A DNA stretch of 64,000 nucleotides from Aureimonas jatrophae (GTDB lineage Bacteria; Pseudomonadota; Alphaproteobacteria; Rhizobiales; Rhizobiaceae): contig NZ_FNIT01000002.1 in the NCBI RefSeq assembly GCF_900104035.1, positions 434,001-498,000 on the forward strand. The letters are read 5' to 3'. Under the pieces are notes generated by a model. That model was not told where the DNA came from and ran no database searches. It worked only from the letters and a program-made list of their open reading frames with translations. Positions 35,659-45,716 of this stretch are shown piece after piece. The number at the start of each line of letters is the position of its first letter. Position 1 is the stretch's first letter. Made by a program: the position numbers and the translations under genes.

Positions 35659-37809
35659 ATGCCCCTCGACACGCTGCCCCAGGTGCCCTTCGGCGCCGTC
35701 TACTTCCGCAAGTCCAACCCGCCGCGCGAGGACTGGGAGTGCGACTACGCAACGGCTGCCGCCGATGGTCTGAACGTCTTCCGGCACTGGTTCATGTGGA
35801 GCGCGATCGAGCGCCGGCCGGGCGTCTACGACTGGGACGACTACGACCGGCAGATGGATCTGGCCGCCCGGCACGGCATCCGCACGATCATTGCCGAGAT
35901 CAGCCATGCGGTGCCTGACTGGGCCTACCGGCGCTTTGCCCATGCCCGTCAAATCCGCGCCGATGGCCGCCCGCTATCGTCCAACATGGGCGTCAGCGCC
36001 GCGACCGGGGGTTTTGCCAATAACGGCGGCGGGGCGGGCGCCCTGTCGATGAACGACGCGCAAGTGCGCGAGCGGGTGGGCGCCTTCCTCCATGCGCTCG
36101 CCACCCGTTACAAGGGGCATCCCGGGCTGCTGGGATACGACGTCTGGAACGAGGTCAACTACGCCTCGGACGTCGACTATTCGCCCGCCATGAAGGCCGA
36201 CTTCCGCCTTTGGCTGGAGGCGAAATACGGCTCGCTCGATGCGCTGGCCGAGGCCTGGTACCGCTACTCCTATGCGGAATGGGAGGATGTCGACCCACCT
36301 GTGGAGGTGGCGGCCTATCCGCAGAACCTCGACTGGCTCGCCTTCAAGCGCGAGACCTACTACGGGCAGATGCAGTTCAAGATCGACACGATCCGCGCCG
36401 TCGACGCGGATTGTCTGATTGCGGCGCACGGCGTGGGCGGCGCCATCCCCAACATGGCGGCCAACGGGTCCGACGACTGGCTTGCGGCCTCCAAGGTCGA
36501 GCTCTACGGCCTGACCTGGGTGCCGAGCCGTCGTGGCTTCAAGCCGTGGCAGAACTTCTTCGGTCCCGACCTCACGCGCGCCGCCAGCCGCGGCAAGCCC
36601 TGGTGGCACGCCGAGCGTCCCGGCGGACCGCTCTGGATGCAGCCGCAGGTCGTGGGGCGCGACAAGGAGGACGGCCGGGTGATGGAGCCCGAGGACATCC
36701 GCCTTCTCACGATGACCTCGTTCGCGGCCGGCGCCACGGGCGTCCTCAACCTGCGCTACCGCCCGCTGCTCGACGGACCGCTCTTCGGCGCCTTCGGCTC
36801 CTACGGCATGGACGGCTCGCGCACGCCGCGCTCCGATATGGCCTCGAGCCTGGCGAAATGGGCCAACGCGCCCGAGCGTCGGGCCCTGTTCGCGGCTCGC
36901 CCCGTGCGGGGCGACGTCGGTCTTCTCGTCGTGCCCGAGGCGCAGGCCTGGGACTACCTTCTCAACCACGACCACTGCCCCAGCACCTACCGGGACGCCA
37001 TGTGGGGCGCCTATCGCGCCTTCTTCGACAGCAACATCCAGGCCGACTGGCTGCATATCGACCATCTCGACGACCACGACGTCATCTATGCGCCCTATCC
37101 GATCATGCTGACGGCCGAGCATGCCGGGCGCCTCGCGCGCTGGGTCGAGGCGGGCGGCACGCTCGTCTCGGAAGCGACGCCCGGCTATTTCGGCGATCGC
37201 GGCAAGGTAGGAACGCGCCAGCCGAATAACGGCCTCGACGCGGTCTTCGGCGCCGTGGAAGACGAGGTCGAGTTCATGCCCGATATCGGCGACCGCATCC
37301 GGCTCGAGGTCGACGGGCGCGCGATCCAGGGCGGCGGCTTCCTCCAAAGCTATCGCCCCACCACCGGCACGGTGCGCGGCCGCTTCGAGGATGGCCGGAT
37401 CGCCGCCGTCGAGAACCGCTTCGGGCGGGGACGCACGCTCCTGGTGGGCACGCACCCGGGCATCGGCTACTTCCATCAGGGCGGCGAGGCCAACCGGGCC
37501 TTCTTTGCCGCGCTGCTTGAGGAAGCCGGCCGCCGGCCGCAGGTCGCCTCGTCGAACCCGGCGCTCCAGGCGCGACTGCACCGAGACGCCGACGGCCGGT
37601 CCTTCCTATGGGTCGTCAACTCCACCCGCGAGGAACAGGACGCCGAACTTTGCCTGAGCGGCGTCGATGCCAGCCAGGCGACGGTCGCATGGCCGCTGCC
37701 GGTGGCGCAGGCCTCGCTGCTGGCGTGCCATGCCGGCGCCGGTAGCGGGGCACAACTGCAGGTGCGCGTCGGCGCGCGCGACGCCCTCGTGCTGCAGCTC
37801 CATCGGTGA
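35659..37809 (+). CDS. GH42 family beta-galactosidase-like hydrolase
   Basis: The 716-residue enzyme has the GH42 layout: a catalytic TIM barrel (1-390), a GH42M amidotransferase-like domain (about 405-610) and a C-terminal beta domain. The acid/base Glu165 lies in GYDVWNEVN and the probable nucleophile Glu319 in WWHAERPGG. GH42 enzymes usually cleave beta-galactosides, but some act on arabinosides or galacto-oligosaccharides. There is no signal peptide, so it works on imported substrate. It is the last gene of the operon. Confidence 0.87.
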   Translation: MPLDTLPQVPFGAVYFRKSNPPREDWECDYATAAADGLNVFRHWFMWSAIERRPGVYDWDDYDRQMDLAARHGIRTIIAEISHAVPDWAYRRFAHARQIRADGRPLSSNMGVSAATGGFANNGGGAGALSMNDAQVRERVGAFLHALATRYKGHPGLLGYDVWNEVNYASDVDYSPAMKADFRLWLEAKYGSLDALAEAWYRYSYAEWEDVDPPVEVAAYPQNLDWLAFKRETYYGQMQFKIDTIRAVDADCLIAAHGVGGAIPNMAANGSDDWLAASKVELYGLTWVPSRRGFKPWQNFFGPDLTRAASRGKPWWHAERPGGPLWMQPQVVGRDKEDGRVMEPEDIRLLTMTSFAAGATGVLNLRYRPLLDGPLFGAFGSYGMDGSRTPRSDMASSLAKWANAPERRALFAARPVRGDVGLLVVPEAQAWDYLLNHDHCPSTYRDAMWGAYRAFFDSNIQADWLHIDHLDDHDVIYAPYPIMLTAEHAGRLARWVEAGGTLVSEATPGYFGDRGKVGTRQPNNGLDAVFGAVEDEVEFMPDIGDRIRLEVDGRAIQGGGFLQSYRPTTGTVRGRFEDGRIAAVENRFGRGRTLLVGTHPGIGYFHQGGEANRAFFAALLEEAGRRPQVASSNPALQARLHRDADGRSFLWVVNSTREEQDAELCLSGVDASQATVAWPLPVAQASLLACHAGAGSGAQLQVRVGARDALVLQLHR

Positions 37810-37908
37810 GGCAGAACCGTATGGCGTGACGGATCGCGTCAGGGCGGCAACCGCCGGCCGCCGAAGCCGTCATCGCGGACAGGAGGGCAGCGATCGGGAC
37901 CGACCGGT

Positions 37909-39222
<1,314 letters not shown>

Positions 39223-39275
39223 GACACCATCCCAAGCTCCGCCGACAGGAAGCCGACGGAGCCCGCCATATCATC

Positions 39276-40790
39276 TCAGTTCTTGCGCACGTCCTCCAGC
39301 CAGAAGCGGCCGAGCGGGTTCTGGTAGAAGCCGTCGATGTTGGCGCGCGTCACGTTGATGTAGGGGCTGTAGTAGAGGTCGATCCAGTTGACCTCGTCCT
39401 TGGCGATCTTCTGCAGCTCGACATACATCGCCTCGCGCTTGGCGGGGTCGGCTTCGGTGCGTGCCTTCGCGACGAGGTCCTTCACCATGTCGTTCCTGTA
39501 GCGCGTCATGTAGTTCATGTTCGTGTCGTGGCCGAGCACGAAGGTGGTCTTCTGGTCGGGGTCGAGGACGTCGTTGGTCCAGTAGCCGACGGCGACGTCG
39601 AAATCGCCGTTGATGAACATGTCCCACTGCGAGGCGGCGTCGACCTTGTTGATGTTGACGGTGACGCCCGCCTTGGACAGCTGCTGCTGCATCAGGACGG
39701 CGATCTGCTCGTCCACCTCGTCGCCGGCCTTGACGTTGTAGTCGAGGGCAAGGTCGGAAGCGCCCGCCTCCGCCAGCATCGCCTTGGCGCGCTCCGGATC
39801 GTAGGGGCGGCGCAGGTTGTCGGCGTAATAGTACAGCGCGCCCTTCGGGATGTAGGAATTGGCCACCTCGCCGATGCCGAAGGTGACGGCGTCGACGATC
39901 GCCTGCTTGTCGATCGCCATGTCCAGCGCCTGGCGCACCGCGATCTCGCCGAGCTTGCCCTTCTCGTGGTTGATGAGCAGCGCGTCCTCGCGGGTCGACG
40001 TGTCGAGCGAGACCTTGAGCTGTGGGTCCTGCTTCAGCTGCTCGACGCGCGAGAAGGGCACGAAGATCGCCGCGTCGAGCTGTCCCGCCTGCACGTTCAG
40101 CATGCGCGTGTTGTCGTCGGGCACCGAGATCCATTCGACGCCGTCGAGGCTGACCTTGTCGGCCTCCCAGTAGTTCGGGTTCTTCTCGAGGATCACGCGG
40201 TCGCCGCGGACCCACTCCTTGACCGAGAAGGCGCCGGACCCGATCGGCGCGGAGGCGAACTCCTCGCCCTTGGCCTCCACCACGGCCTTCGGCAGGACCG
40301 AGACGTTGGGCAGCGCCAGCGAGGCAAGGAAGGGGACCGACGGCTCCTTCAGCTTGACGACGAGCGTGCGCGGGTCGCTGGCCGTCGCCGTGTCGACGAT
40401 CGAATAGCTCGACGACCAGAGCGAGGTCGGATCGTCGCGGATGCGCAAGAGCGAGAAGGCCGCGTCCTCGGCGGTGACGGGCGAGCCGTCCGAGAACTTC
40501 GCGTCCCGCAGCTTGAACGTGTAGGTCAGCTTGTCGTCCGAGACGGTCCAGCTTTCCGCAAGGCCCGGCTCCAGCTTGGTACCGGTCTTGTCGACGCGCA
40601 CCAGCACGTCGAAGACGTTGGAATAGACCCAGTTGTCGACGTTCTGCGCCGAGGCGATCGGGTCGAAGGTCGTGGAGTCCTCGCGCCGGCCGATCGTGAG
40701 GACGCCGGCGGCCTCCGCGATCGAGGCGGTAAGCGACAGGGCGGCGAGCGCCGTCGCGGCCAGAAGGCGGGTCATGCGGGGTCGGGACAT
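39276..40790 (-). CDS. Peptide-type ABC transporter substrate-binding protein
   Basis: The 504-residue SBP_bac_5 protein has a signal peptide of about 27 residues (ending SIAEAAGVL). The conserved TIGRREDSTTFDPIASAQNV, LAESWTVSDDKLTYTFKLRD and AVRQALDMAIDKQAIVDAV segments are present. It delivers peptides or peptide-like amides to the Dpp-type permease. Its start overlaps the end of the upstream ATPase gene by 19 bases in another frame, an unusually large overlap indicating tight coupling. Confidence 0.9.
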   Translation of the reverse strand: MSRPRMTRLLAATALAALSLTASIAEAAGVLTIGRREDSTTFDPIASAQNVDNWVYSNVFDVLVRVDKTGTKLEPGLAESWTVSDDKLTYTFKLRDAKFSDGSPVTAEDAAFSLLRIRDDPTSLWSSSYSIVDTATASDPRTLVVKLKEPSVPFLASLALPNVSVLPKAVVEAKGEEFASAPIGSGAFSVKEWVRGDRVILEKNPNYWEADKVSLDGVEWISVPDDNTRMLNVQAGQLDAAIFVPFSRVEQLKQDPQLKVSLDTSTREDALLINHEKGKLGEIAVRQALDMAIDKQAIVDAVTFGIGEVANSYIPKGALYYYADNLRRPYDPERAKAMLAEAGASDLALDYNVKAGDEVDEQIAVLMQQQLSKAGVTVNINKVDAASQWDMFINGDFDVAVGYWTNDVLDPDQKTTFVLGHDTNMNYMTRYRNDMVKDLVAKARTEADPAKREAMYVELQKIAKDEVNWIDLYYSPYINVTRANIDGFYQNPLGRFWLEDVRKN

Positions 40791-41833
40791 GGAAAAGCCT
40801 CGCGGGTCGTTAGGGGAGGGGAGGTCGGCGGTTCGCGGACCGGCGCCGGGAGGGTGCCGGGCTCGAGGATGCAGGCCCAGCCGTGGTCGTCGACGCGGCG
40901 AAGGGCGGGCGCCGGGCCGGTGCGGCAGCGATCCTCAGCATAGGGGCAGCGCGGATGGAACGGGCAGCCGGGCGGAGGGGCGAGCGGGCTCGGCGGCTCG
41001 CCGCCCATCGGCGCCAGCGGCAGCGCGATGTCGGGGTCGATCTCGGGGATCGAGGCGATCAGGGCCGCCGTGTAAGGGTGGCGCGGCTCGCGGAACACGC
41101 TCTCGGTCGGACCTTCCTCGACGATCCGGCCGAGATACATGACAGCCACCCGGTCGCAGAGCCGGCGCACGATGGCCAGATCATGCGCGATGAAGATCAG
41201 CGTCAGCCCGATCCGTTCTTTCAGGTCGAGGAAGAGGTTGATCACCTGTCCCTGGATCGAGACGTCGAGCGCGGCGACGCATTCGTCGGCGACGACGAGG
41301 CTGGGCTCGACGGCGAGCGCCCGGGCGATGCCGACGCGCTGGCACTGACCGCCCGAGAGCGCGGCCGGGCGCCGGCCTGCCAGCGCCGGATCGAGGCCGA
41401 CCATCGCTAAAAGCTCGGCGATGCGAGGCGCCGTTCCGCCGCGTGGCGCCTTGCCGTGGACGCGCAGGACCTCGGCCAGCGTCTCGCCGACGGTAAGCCG
41501 CGGGTTGAGCGAGTTCGCCGGGTCCTGGAACACCATGGCGGTGCGTCGGCGCAGCATCCTCAGGTCAGCCCGCCGACCGTCCGAGACCGCCAGTCCGTCG
41601 AGCAGGACGTGGCCGCCCGAGATCGGCTCGAGGCCGAGAAGCGCGCGGCCGAGCGTCGACTTGCCCGATCCCGATTCGCCCACGATCCCGATCGTCTCGC
41701 CGCGCCGGACCTGAAGCGAGACGCCGTTCACCGCCTGGACGCTGCGCCGCTGGAGGCCGAGGAGCCCCGCGCCGGGGCCGGGGAAGCGAACGACGACATC
41801 GTCGGCTTCGAGGATGATGTCGGGCTGGCTCAT
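40772..41833 (-). CDS. Peptide ABC transporter ATP-binding protein (DppF-like)
   Basis: This 353-residue ATPase has Walker [13 protein letters not shown], signature LSGGQCQRVGIARAL (Cys in place of the usual Arg), Walker B LVVADECVAALD and the C-terminal oligopeptide domain with PPGCPFHPRCPYAEDRC. The Walker B Glu followed by Cys (DEC) replaces the common DEP or DEA; catalytic Glu remains. Its start overlaps DppD's stop by 4 bases. Confidence 0.9.
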   Translation of the reverse strand: MSQPDIILEADDVVVRFPGPGAGLLGLQRRSVQAVNGVSLQVRRGETIGIVGESGSGKSTLGRALLGLEPISGGHVLLDGLAVSDGRRADLRMLRRRTAMVFQDPANSLNPRLTVGETLAEVLRVHGKAPRGGTAPRIAELLAMVGLDPALAGRRPAALSGGQCQRVGIARALAVEPSLVVADECVAALDVSIQGQVINLFLDLKERIGLTLIFIAHDLAIVRRLCDRVAVMYLGRIVEEGPTESVFREPRHPYTAALIASIPEIDPDIALPLAPMGGEPPSPLAPPPGCPFHPRCPYAEDRCRTGPAPALRRVDDHGWACILEPGTLPAPVREPPTSPPLTTREAFPCPDPA

Positions 41834-42831
41834 GCCGTGCCCTCCAGGATGCCGTGCCCGAGGGGATGATGGCATGCCGCGCGGCGCTCCGCACCCATGG
41901 CGACGAGCGGCGGCTGGCGCGTGCCGCAGTCCTCGCCCGCGCGAGGGCAGCGGGGATGGAACCGGCATCCGGACGGCATCTCGCCGGCGCCCGGCGGCTG
42001 ACCCTCGATGGTGCGAAGTCGCCTTGCGCCGGTGCTCTGCGCCGGCTGGCACGCCACGAGGCCGGCCGTATAGGGATGGCGCGGCCGCATCAGGATGTCG
42101 CGCTTCGGCCCGATCTCGCAGAGCCGGCCGGCATAGAGCACGGCGATGCGATCGCAGAGCTGCGACACCACCCCGAGATCGTGGGTGATGAAGACGATCG
42201 CGAGGCCGCGCCGGTCGCGAAGGTCGAGAAGGAGGCGCAGGATCTGGGCCTGGACGGTCACGTCGAGCGCCGTGGTCGGCTCGTCGGCGATAAGGATGTC
42301 GGGATCCGAGGCGAGAGCGACCGCGATCATCGCGCGCTGGCGCATGCCGCCGGAAAACTCGTGCGGGAAGGCCCCTGCGCGCTGCTCGGGGTCGGGGATG
42401 CCCACCTGCCGAAGGAGTTCGACGCTTTCCAGGCGCGCGTCGCGTCGGCCGAGGCCGCGCGTCAGGCGCACGGTCTCGGCGATCTGCTCGCCGATCCGCA
42501 TCACCGGATCGAGGTGGCTCGCCGGGTTCTGGAAGACCATGCCGATCTCGCGGCCCCGCAGCGGCGCGAACTGCGCATCGGACAGATTGGCGACCTCGCG
42601 GCCCTTCAGGCGGATCGCATCGGCCGATACGGCGAGCGCCGGCGGCAGGAGCCGCATCAGGGCGCGGCAGGCGACCGTCTTGCCCGAGCCGCTCTCGCCG
42701 ACGAGCCCGAGGATCTCGCCGCGCGCGAGCTGGAAGGAGAGGTCATCGACGATCCGGCGCTCGCCCAGCGGGCCGGACGCGGTGACGGTGAGGCCTTCGA
42801 CCTCCAGCGCATGCGAACCCGCCCCGCTCAT
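41830..42831 (-). CDS. Peptide ABC transporter ATP-binding protein (DppD-like)
   Basis: The 333-residue ATPase shows Walker [13 protein letters not shown], signature [15 protein letters not shown], Walker [12 protein letters not shown] and the C-terminal oligopeptide domain (GCRFHPRCPRAGEDCG). It partners the DppF-like protein in a heterodimeric NBD pair. Start 42831 overlaps the permease stop (ATGA). Confidence 0.9.
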   Translation of the reverse strand: MSGAGSHALEVEGLTVTASGPLGERRIVDDLSFQLARGEILGLVGESGSGKTVACRALMRLLPPALAVSADAIRLKGREVANLSDAQFAPLRGREIGMVFQNPASHLDPVMRIGEQIAETVRLTRGLGRRDARLESVELLRQVGIPDPEQRAGAFPHEFSGGMRQRAMIAVALASDPDILIADEPTTALDVTVQAQILRLLLDLRDRRGLAIVFITHDLGVVSQLCDRIAVLYAGRLCEIGPKRDILMRPRHPYTAGLVACQPAQSTGARRLRTIEGQPPGAGEMPSGCRFHPRCPRAGEDCGTRQPPLVAMGAERRAACHHPLGHGILEGTA

Positions 42832-43688
42832 GCGCGCCGCCCGAGGACGTCGCCGAGCCCGTCGGCGACGAGGCTGAAGCTGAAGGCGAGAAGCACGATC
42901 GCAAGGCCCGGAAAGGCGGAGATCCACCAGGCGCGCGCGAGAAAGGCCTGCCCCTCGGCCACCATGATCCCCCATTCGGCGGCGGGCGGCTGCACGCCGA
43001 GGCCGAGATAGCTGATCGCCGCGCCTGACAGGAGCACGAGCACGCAGTCCGACATGGCGAAGACCACCGACGCGGTCAGCGCGTTGGGCAGGAGGTGGCG
43101 GAACATGATGCGGGCATGGCCGAAGCCGAGCGAGCGGGCGGCGAGCGCGAAGTCGCTGCTCTTCAGGACGAGGATCTGCGCCCGCACGAGCCGCGCATAG
43201 GACACCCAGCCGACCAGCGCCATCGCGATGAAGAAGCTCTGGAGACCTGGTCCGAGAATGGTGATCACCGACAGCATCAGGACGAGGAACGGAAAGGCGA
43301 GGACGACGTCGACGACGCGCATGAAGATGTTGTCCACCAGTCCGCCGAAATAGCCGGACACGGTGCCGACCACCGTGCCGATGAGGAACGGGAAGACCAC
43401 CCCGAAGACGGCGAGCTGCAGGTCGATCCGCGTGCCCCAGATGATGCGCGAGAGGATGTCGCGGCCGTAGTTGTCGGTGCCGAAGGGATGGGCGAGCGAG
43501 GGCGGGGCAAGACGCGCGGCGGCATCCTGGAAGATCGGATCGTAGGGCGCGACGAGCGGGGCGAGGAGCGCGAGGAGAAGAAAGCCCGCCAGCAGCGCGA
43601 GGCCCGCGACGAGCGGCAGCGGCGTCCCTGCGCCGCGGCGCGTCCGGGCGGGAACGAGCAAGGGGGCCGGGACGGGGACGACGCTCAC
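42828..43688 (-). CDS. Peptide ABC transporter permease (DppC-like)
   Basis: The 286-residue permease has about six spans, the family's LAHPFGTDNYGRDILSRIIW segment near residue 70 and the cytoplasmic loop ALAARSLGFGHARIMFRHLL near residue 180. Its start overlaps the DppB-like stop by 4 bases. It forms the channel with that protein. Confidence 0.91.
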   Translation of the reverse strand: MSVVPVPAPLLVPARTRRGAGTPLPLVAGLALLAGFLLLALLAPLVAPYDPIFQDAAARLAPPSLAHPFGTDNYGRDILSRIIWGTRIDLQLAVFGVVFPFLIGTVVGTVSGYFGGLVDNIFMRVVDVVLAFPFLVLMLSVITILGPGLQSFFIAMALVGWVSYARLVRAQILVLKSSDFALAARSLGFGHARIMFRHLLPNALTASVVFAMSDCVLVLLSGAAISYLGLGVQPPAAEWGIMVAEGQAFLARAWWISAFPGLAIVLLAFSFSLVADGLGDVLGRRA

Positions 43689-44623
43689 AGGCGCACCCGC
43701 GGGTCGGCCGTCACGGTCAGGACGTCGGCGAGGAAGTTCACGAGGACGGTGGCCAGCGCGAAGACCATCGCGACGCCCTGCACCACCATGTAGTCCCGCG
43801 AGAAGATCGCCCGGACCAGGAGCTGACCCATGCCGGGGATGGCGAAGACCTGCTCCACCACGACGGTGCCCCCGATCAGCCAGCCGATGTTGACCGCCAG
43901 GAGGTTGAGCGTCGGTAGGATCGAGTTGGGCAGGACGTGGCGCCGGAAGATCACCGCCTCGGGCAGGCCGCGCGCGCAGGCCGCCAGCGCGACGTCGGAC
44001 CGCATCTCGGCGATCAGCGAGGCGCGCAGCTGCCGCGTGAGGACGGCCGACAGCGAGAGCGCGACGGTGAGCCAGGGCAGGGCCATGTGGTGCAGCTTCT
44101 CGGCGATCGTGTTGCCGTAGCCCGACACCGGAAACCAGCCGAGCGTCACCGAGAAGAGGATGATCAGCATGATCGCCAGCCAGAAGTTCGGCAGGCCGAG
44201 GCCGAGCGTCGAGGCGAGCCGCACGCCGCTGTCGGTGGCCGAGCCCTGCCGCCGCGCGGCGATCGTGGCGAGCGGCACGCAGATCAGGAGCGACAGCGCC
44301 ACCGATCCCGCCACCAGCACCAGCGTCGGCTCGATGCGCTGGAGGATCAGGCCGAGGACGTCGACCTTGTAGAGGATCGAGCGCCCCATCTCGCCGCGCC
44401 CGAGATTGCGCAGGAAATAAAGGTACTGGAGCCAGAGCGGCTCATCCAAGCCGAACTGTGCGCGCACGCGCTCCAGCGCCTGCGGCGTCGCCCGCGTGCC
44501 GAGGATCAGCCGCGCCGGATCGCCGGGGATCGAGCGGACGAGCACGAAGGTGACGAGGCTGATGCCGATCAGGACCGGGATCAACTGGAAGGGGCGCGAC
44601 AGGACGAAGCGATAGCGATGCAT
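43685..44623 (-). CDS. Peptide ABC transporter permease (DppB-like)
   Basis: The 312-residue permease has the canonical RPFQLIPVLIGISLVTFVLV first span, then DPARLILGTRATPQALERVR, and the EAA-like loop LAACARGLPEAVIFRRHVLP near residue 205. It follows the proline iminopeptidase gene by 9 bases. Confidence 0.91.
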   Translation of the reverse strand: MHRYRFVLSRPFQLIPVLIGISLVTFVLVRSIPGDPARLILGTRATPQALERVRAQFGLDEPLWLQYLYFLRNLGRGEMGRSILYKVDVLGLILQRIEPTLVLVAGSVALSLLICVPLATIAARRQGSATDSGVRLASTLGLGLPNFWLAIMLIILFSVTLGWFPVSGYGNTIAEKLHHMALPWLTVALSLSAVLTRQLRASLIAEMRSDVALAACARGLPEAVIFRRHVLPNSILPTLNLLAVNIGWLIGGTVVVEQVFAIPGMGQLLVRAIFSRDYMVVQGVAMVFALATVLVNFLADVLTVTADPRVRL

Positions 44624-44632
44624 CGGGCGGGC

Positions 44633-45553
44633 TCAGGTGGCTCCCGCAAGGTCGGCGGCTCGGCTTCGCCCGCCGCGCCGGGCGAGGAAGTCGACCAGCA
44701 CGGGGAAGAACGCGGCCGGCTCCTCGAAGAAGGGCATGTGGCTGGAATTGGGGAAGACACGCAGTTCGGCGTCGGGCAAGGCGAGCTTCATGCGCATGGC
44801 GCAGGCCGGCGTCAGTTCGTCGTGCTGGCCGACCGTGATCAGGGTGGGAACCGTGATCCGATGCATGTCGGGGATGCGGTTCCAGTCCTTCAGGTTGCCG
44901 GTATAGGTGAACTCGTTCGGACCCTGGATCGTCTCGTAGGGACCCATGTTCCAGTCGCCCAACGAGCGGCGCACCGGGGCTGGCCATTCGGCGAGGCGGC
45001 AGACGTGCCGGTAGTTCAGGACCGTGATCGCCGCCTGGTACTCGGGATGGTTGAGCGTCCCCTCCGCCTCGTGGCGCTGCATCATGGCGACCGTCTCGGA
45101 GCCGAGCGCCTCGCGCAGGCGGCCGAGTTCGGCGACGAGATGGGGAATGTCGGCCGCCGTGTTCTCGAGCACCAGCGTGCGCAGCGCCTCCGGGTGGGTC
45201 AGCGCGTATTCGACGGAGAGCCAGCCGCCCCAGGACTGGCCGACGAGGTGGACGGGGCCGAGATCGAGGGCCTGCCGCACGGCCTCCACCTCGCCGACAT
45301 AGCGGGTGATGGTCCACAGCGCGGGATCGGTCGGCCGGTCCGAGCGTCCGGTTCCGAGCTGGTCGAAGGCGACCACGCGGTAACCGTGGTCGACGAGGCA
45401 GGAATGGGAATCGCGCAGGTAGTCGCAGGGCAGGCCCGGCCCGCCGTTCAGGAGAAGAACGGTCTCCTCGCCCGAACCGAAGGAATAGGTGACGACGCTG
45501 CCACCCTCGACCTCGACGCGCCGGACCTCGTCCGGTTCGATCTCACGCCACAT
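44633..45553 (-). CDS. pip: Proline iminopeptidase-like alpha/beta hydrolase
   Basis: This 306-residue S33-family peptidase releases N-terminal proline or related residues. The oxyanion motif is LLLNGGPGLPC (residues 33-43), the nucleophile Ser107 lies in LVGQSWGGW, and the Asp and His of the triad are in VGQHDELTP and SSHMPFFEEP. It is cytoplasmic, with no signal. It is the first gene of the peptide/amide operon, next to a divergent LuxR solo. This pip/luxR pairing is characteristic of plant-responsive LuxR solos such as XccR, OryR and PipR. Confidence 0.88.
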   Translation of the reverse strand: MWREIEPDEVRRVEVEGGSVVTYSFGSGEETVLLLNGGPGLPCDYLRDSHSCLVDHGYRVVAFDQLGTGRSDRPTDPALWTITRYVGEVEAVRQALDLGPVHLVGQSWGGWLSVEYALTHPEALRTLVLENTAADIPHLVAELGRLREALGSETVAMMQRHEAEGTLNHPEYQAAITVLNYRHVCRLAEWPAPVRRSLGDWNMGPYETIQGPNEFTYTGNLKDWNRIPDMHRITVPTLITVGQHDELTPACAMRMKLALPDAELRVFPNSSHMPFFEEPAAFFPVLVDFLARRGGRSRAADLAGAT

Positions 45554-45619
45554 GCCCGCTCGTCGCCTGCGCTGGTTGCCCTTGTTCGAGACTAGGACGC
45601 CGTTTCGGTCGTGCGAAAG

Positions 45620-45635
45620 CTATCAAAACTGATAG
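45620..45635. promoter_or_regulatory. Inverted repeat, candidate LuxR-solo binding site in pip promoter
   Basis: The sequence ctatcaaaactgatag has perfect 6-base arms (CTATCA/TGATAG) around a 4-base spacer. It lies 67 bases upstream of pip's start and 81 bases before the LuxR gene's start, in the 163-base divergent region. Position and symmetry suit a lux-box-like site; its sequence differs from the classical AHL-LuxR consensus. Confidence 0.55.
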
Positions 45636-45681
45636 GGTCGGAGACTGCCCGCTTGCTCGTCGCCGCACAAGATGTGAACAT

Positions 45682-45708
45682 GCCTCAATGTTCGGCAATG
45701 ATTGAGGC
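45682..45708 (+). promoter_or_regulatory. Hairpin that would sequester the LuxR gene's ribosome-binding site
   Basis: Arms 45682-45689 (gcctcaat) and 45701-45708 (attgaggc) are perfect 8-base complements with an 11-base loop. The right arm contains GAGG, the Shine-Dalgarno for ATG 45717, and the left arm carries the matching CCTC. In RNA this would hide the ribosome-binding site; in DNA it could be an operator. Confidence 0.5.
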
Positions 45709-45716
45709 GGCCACGG

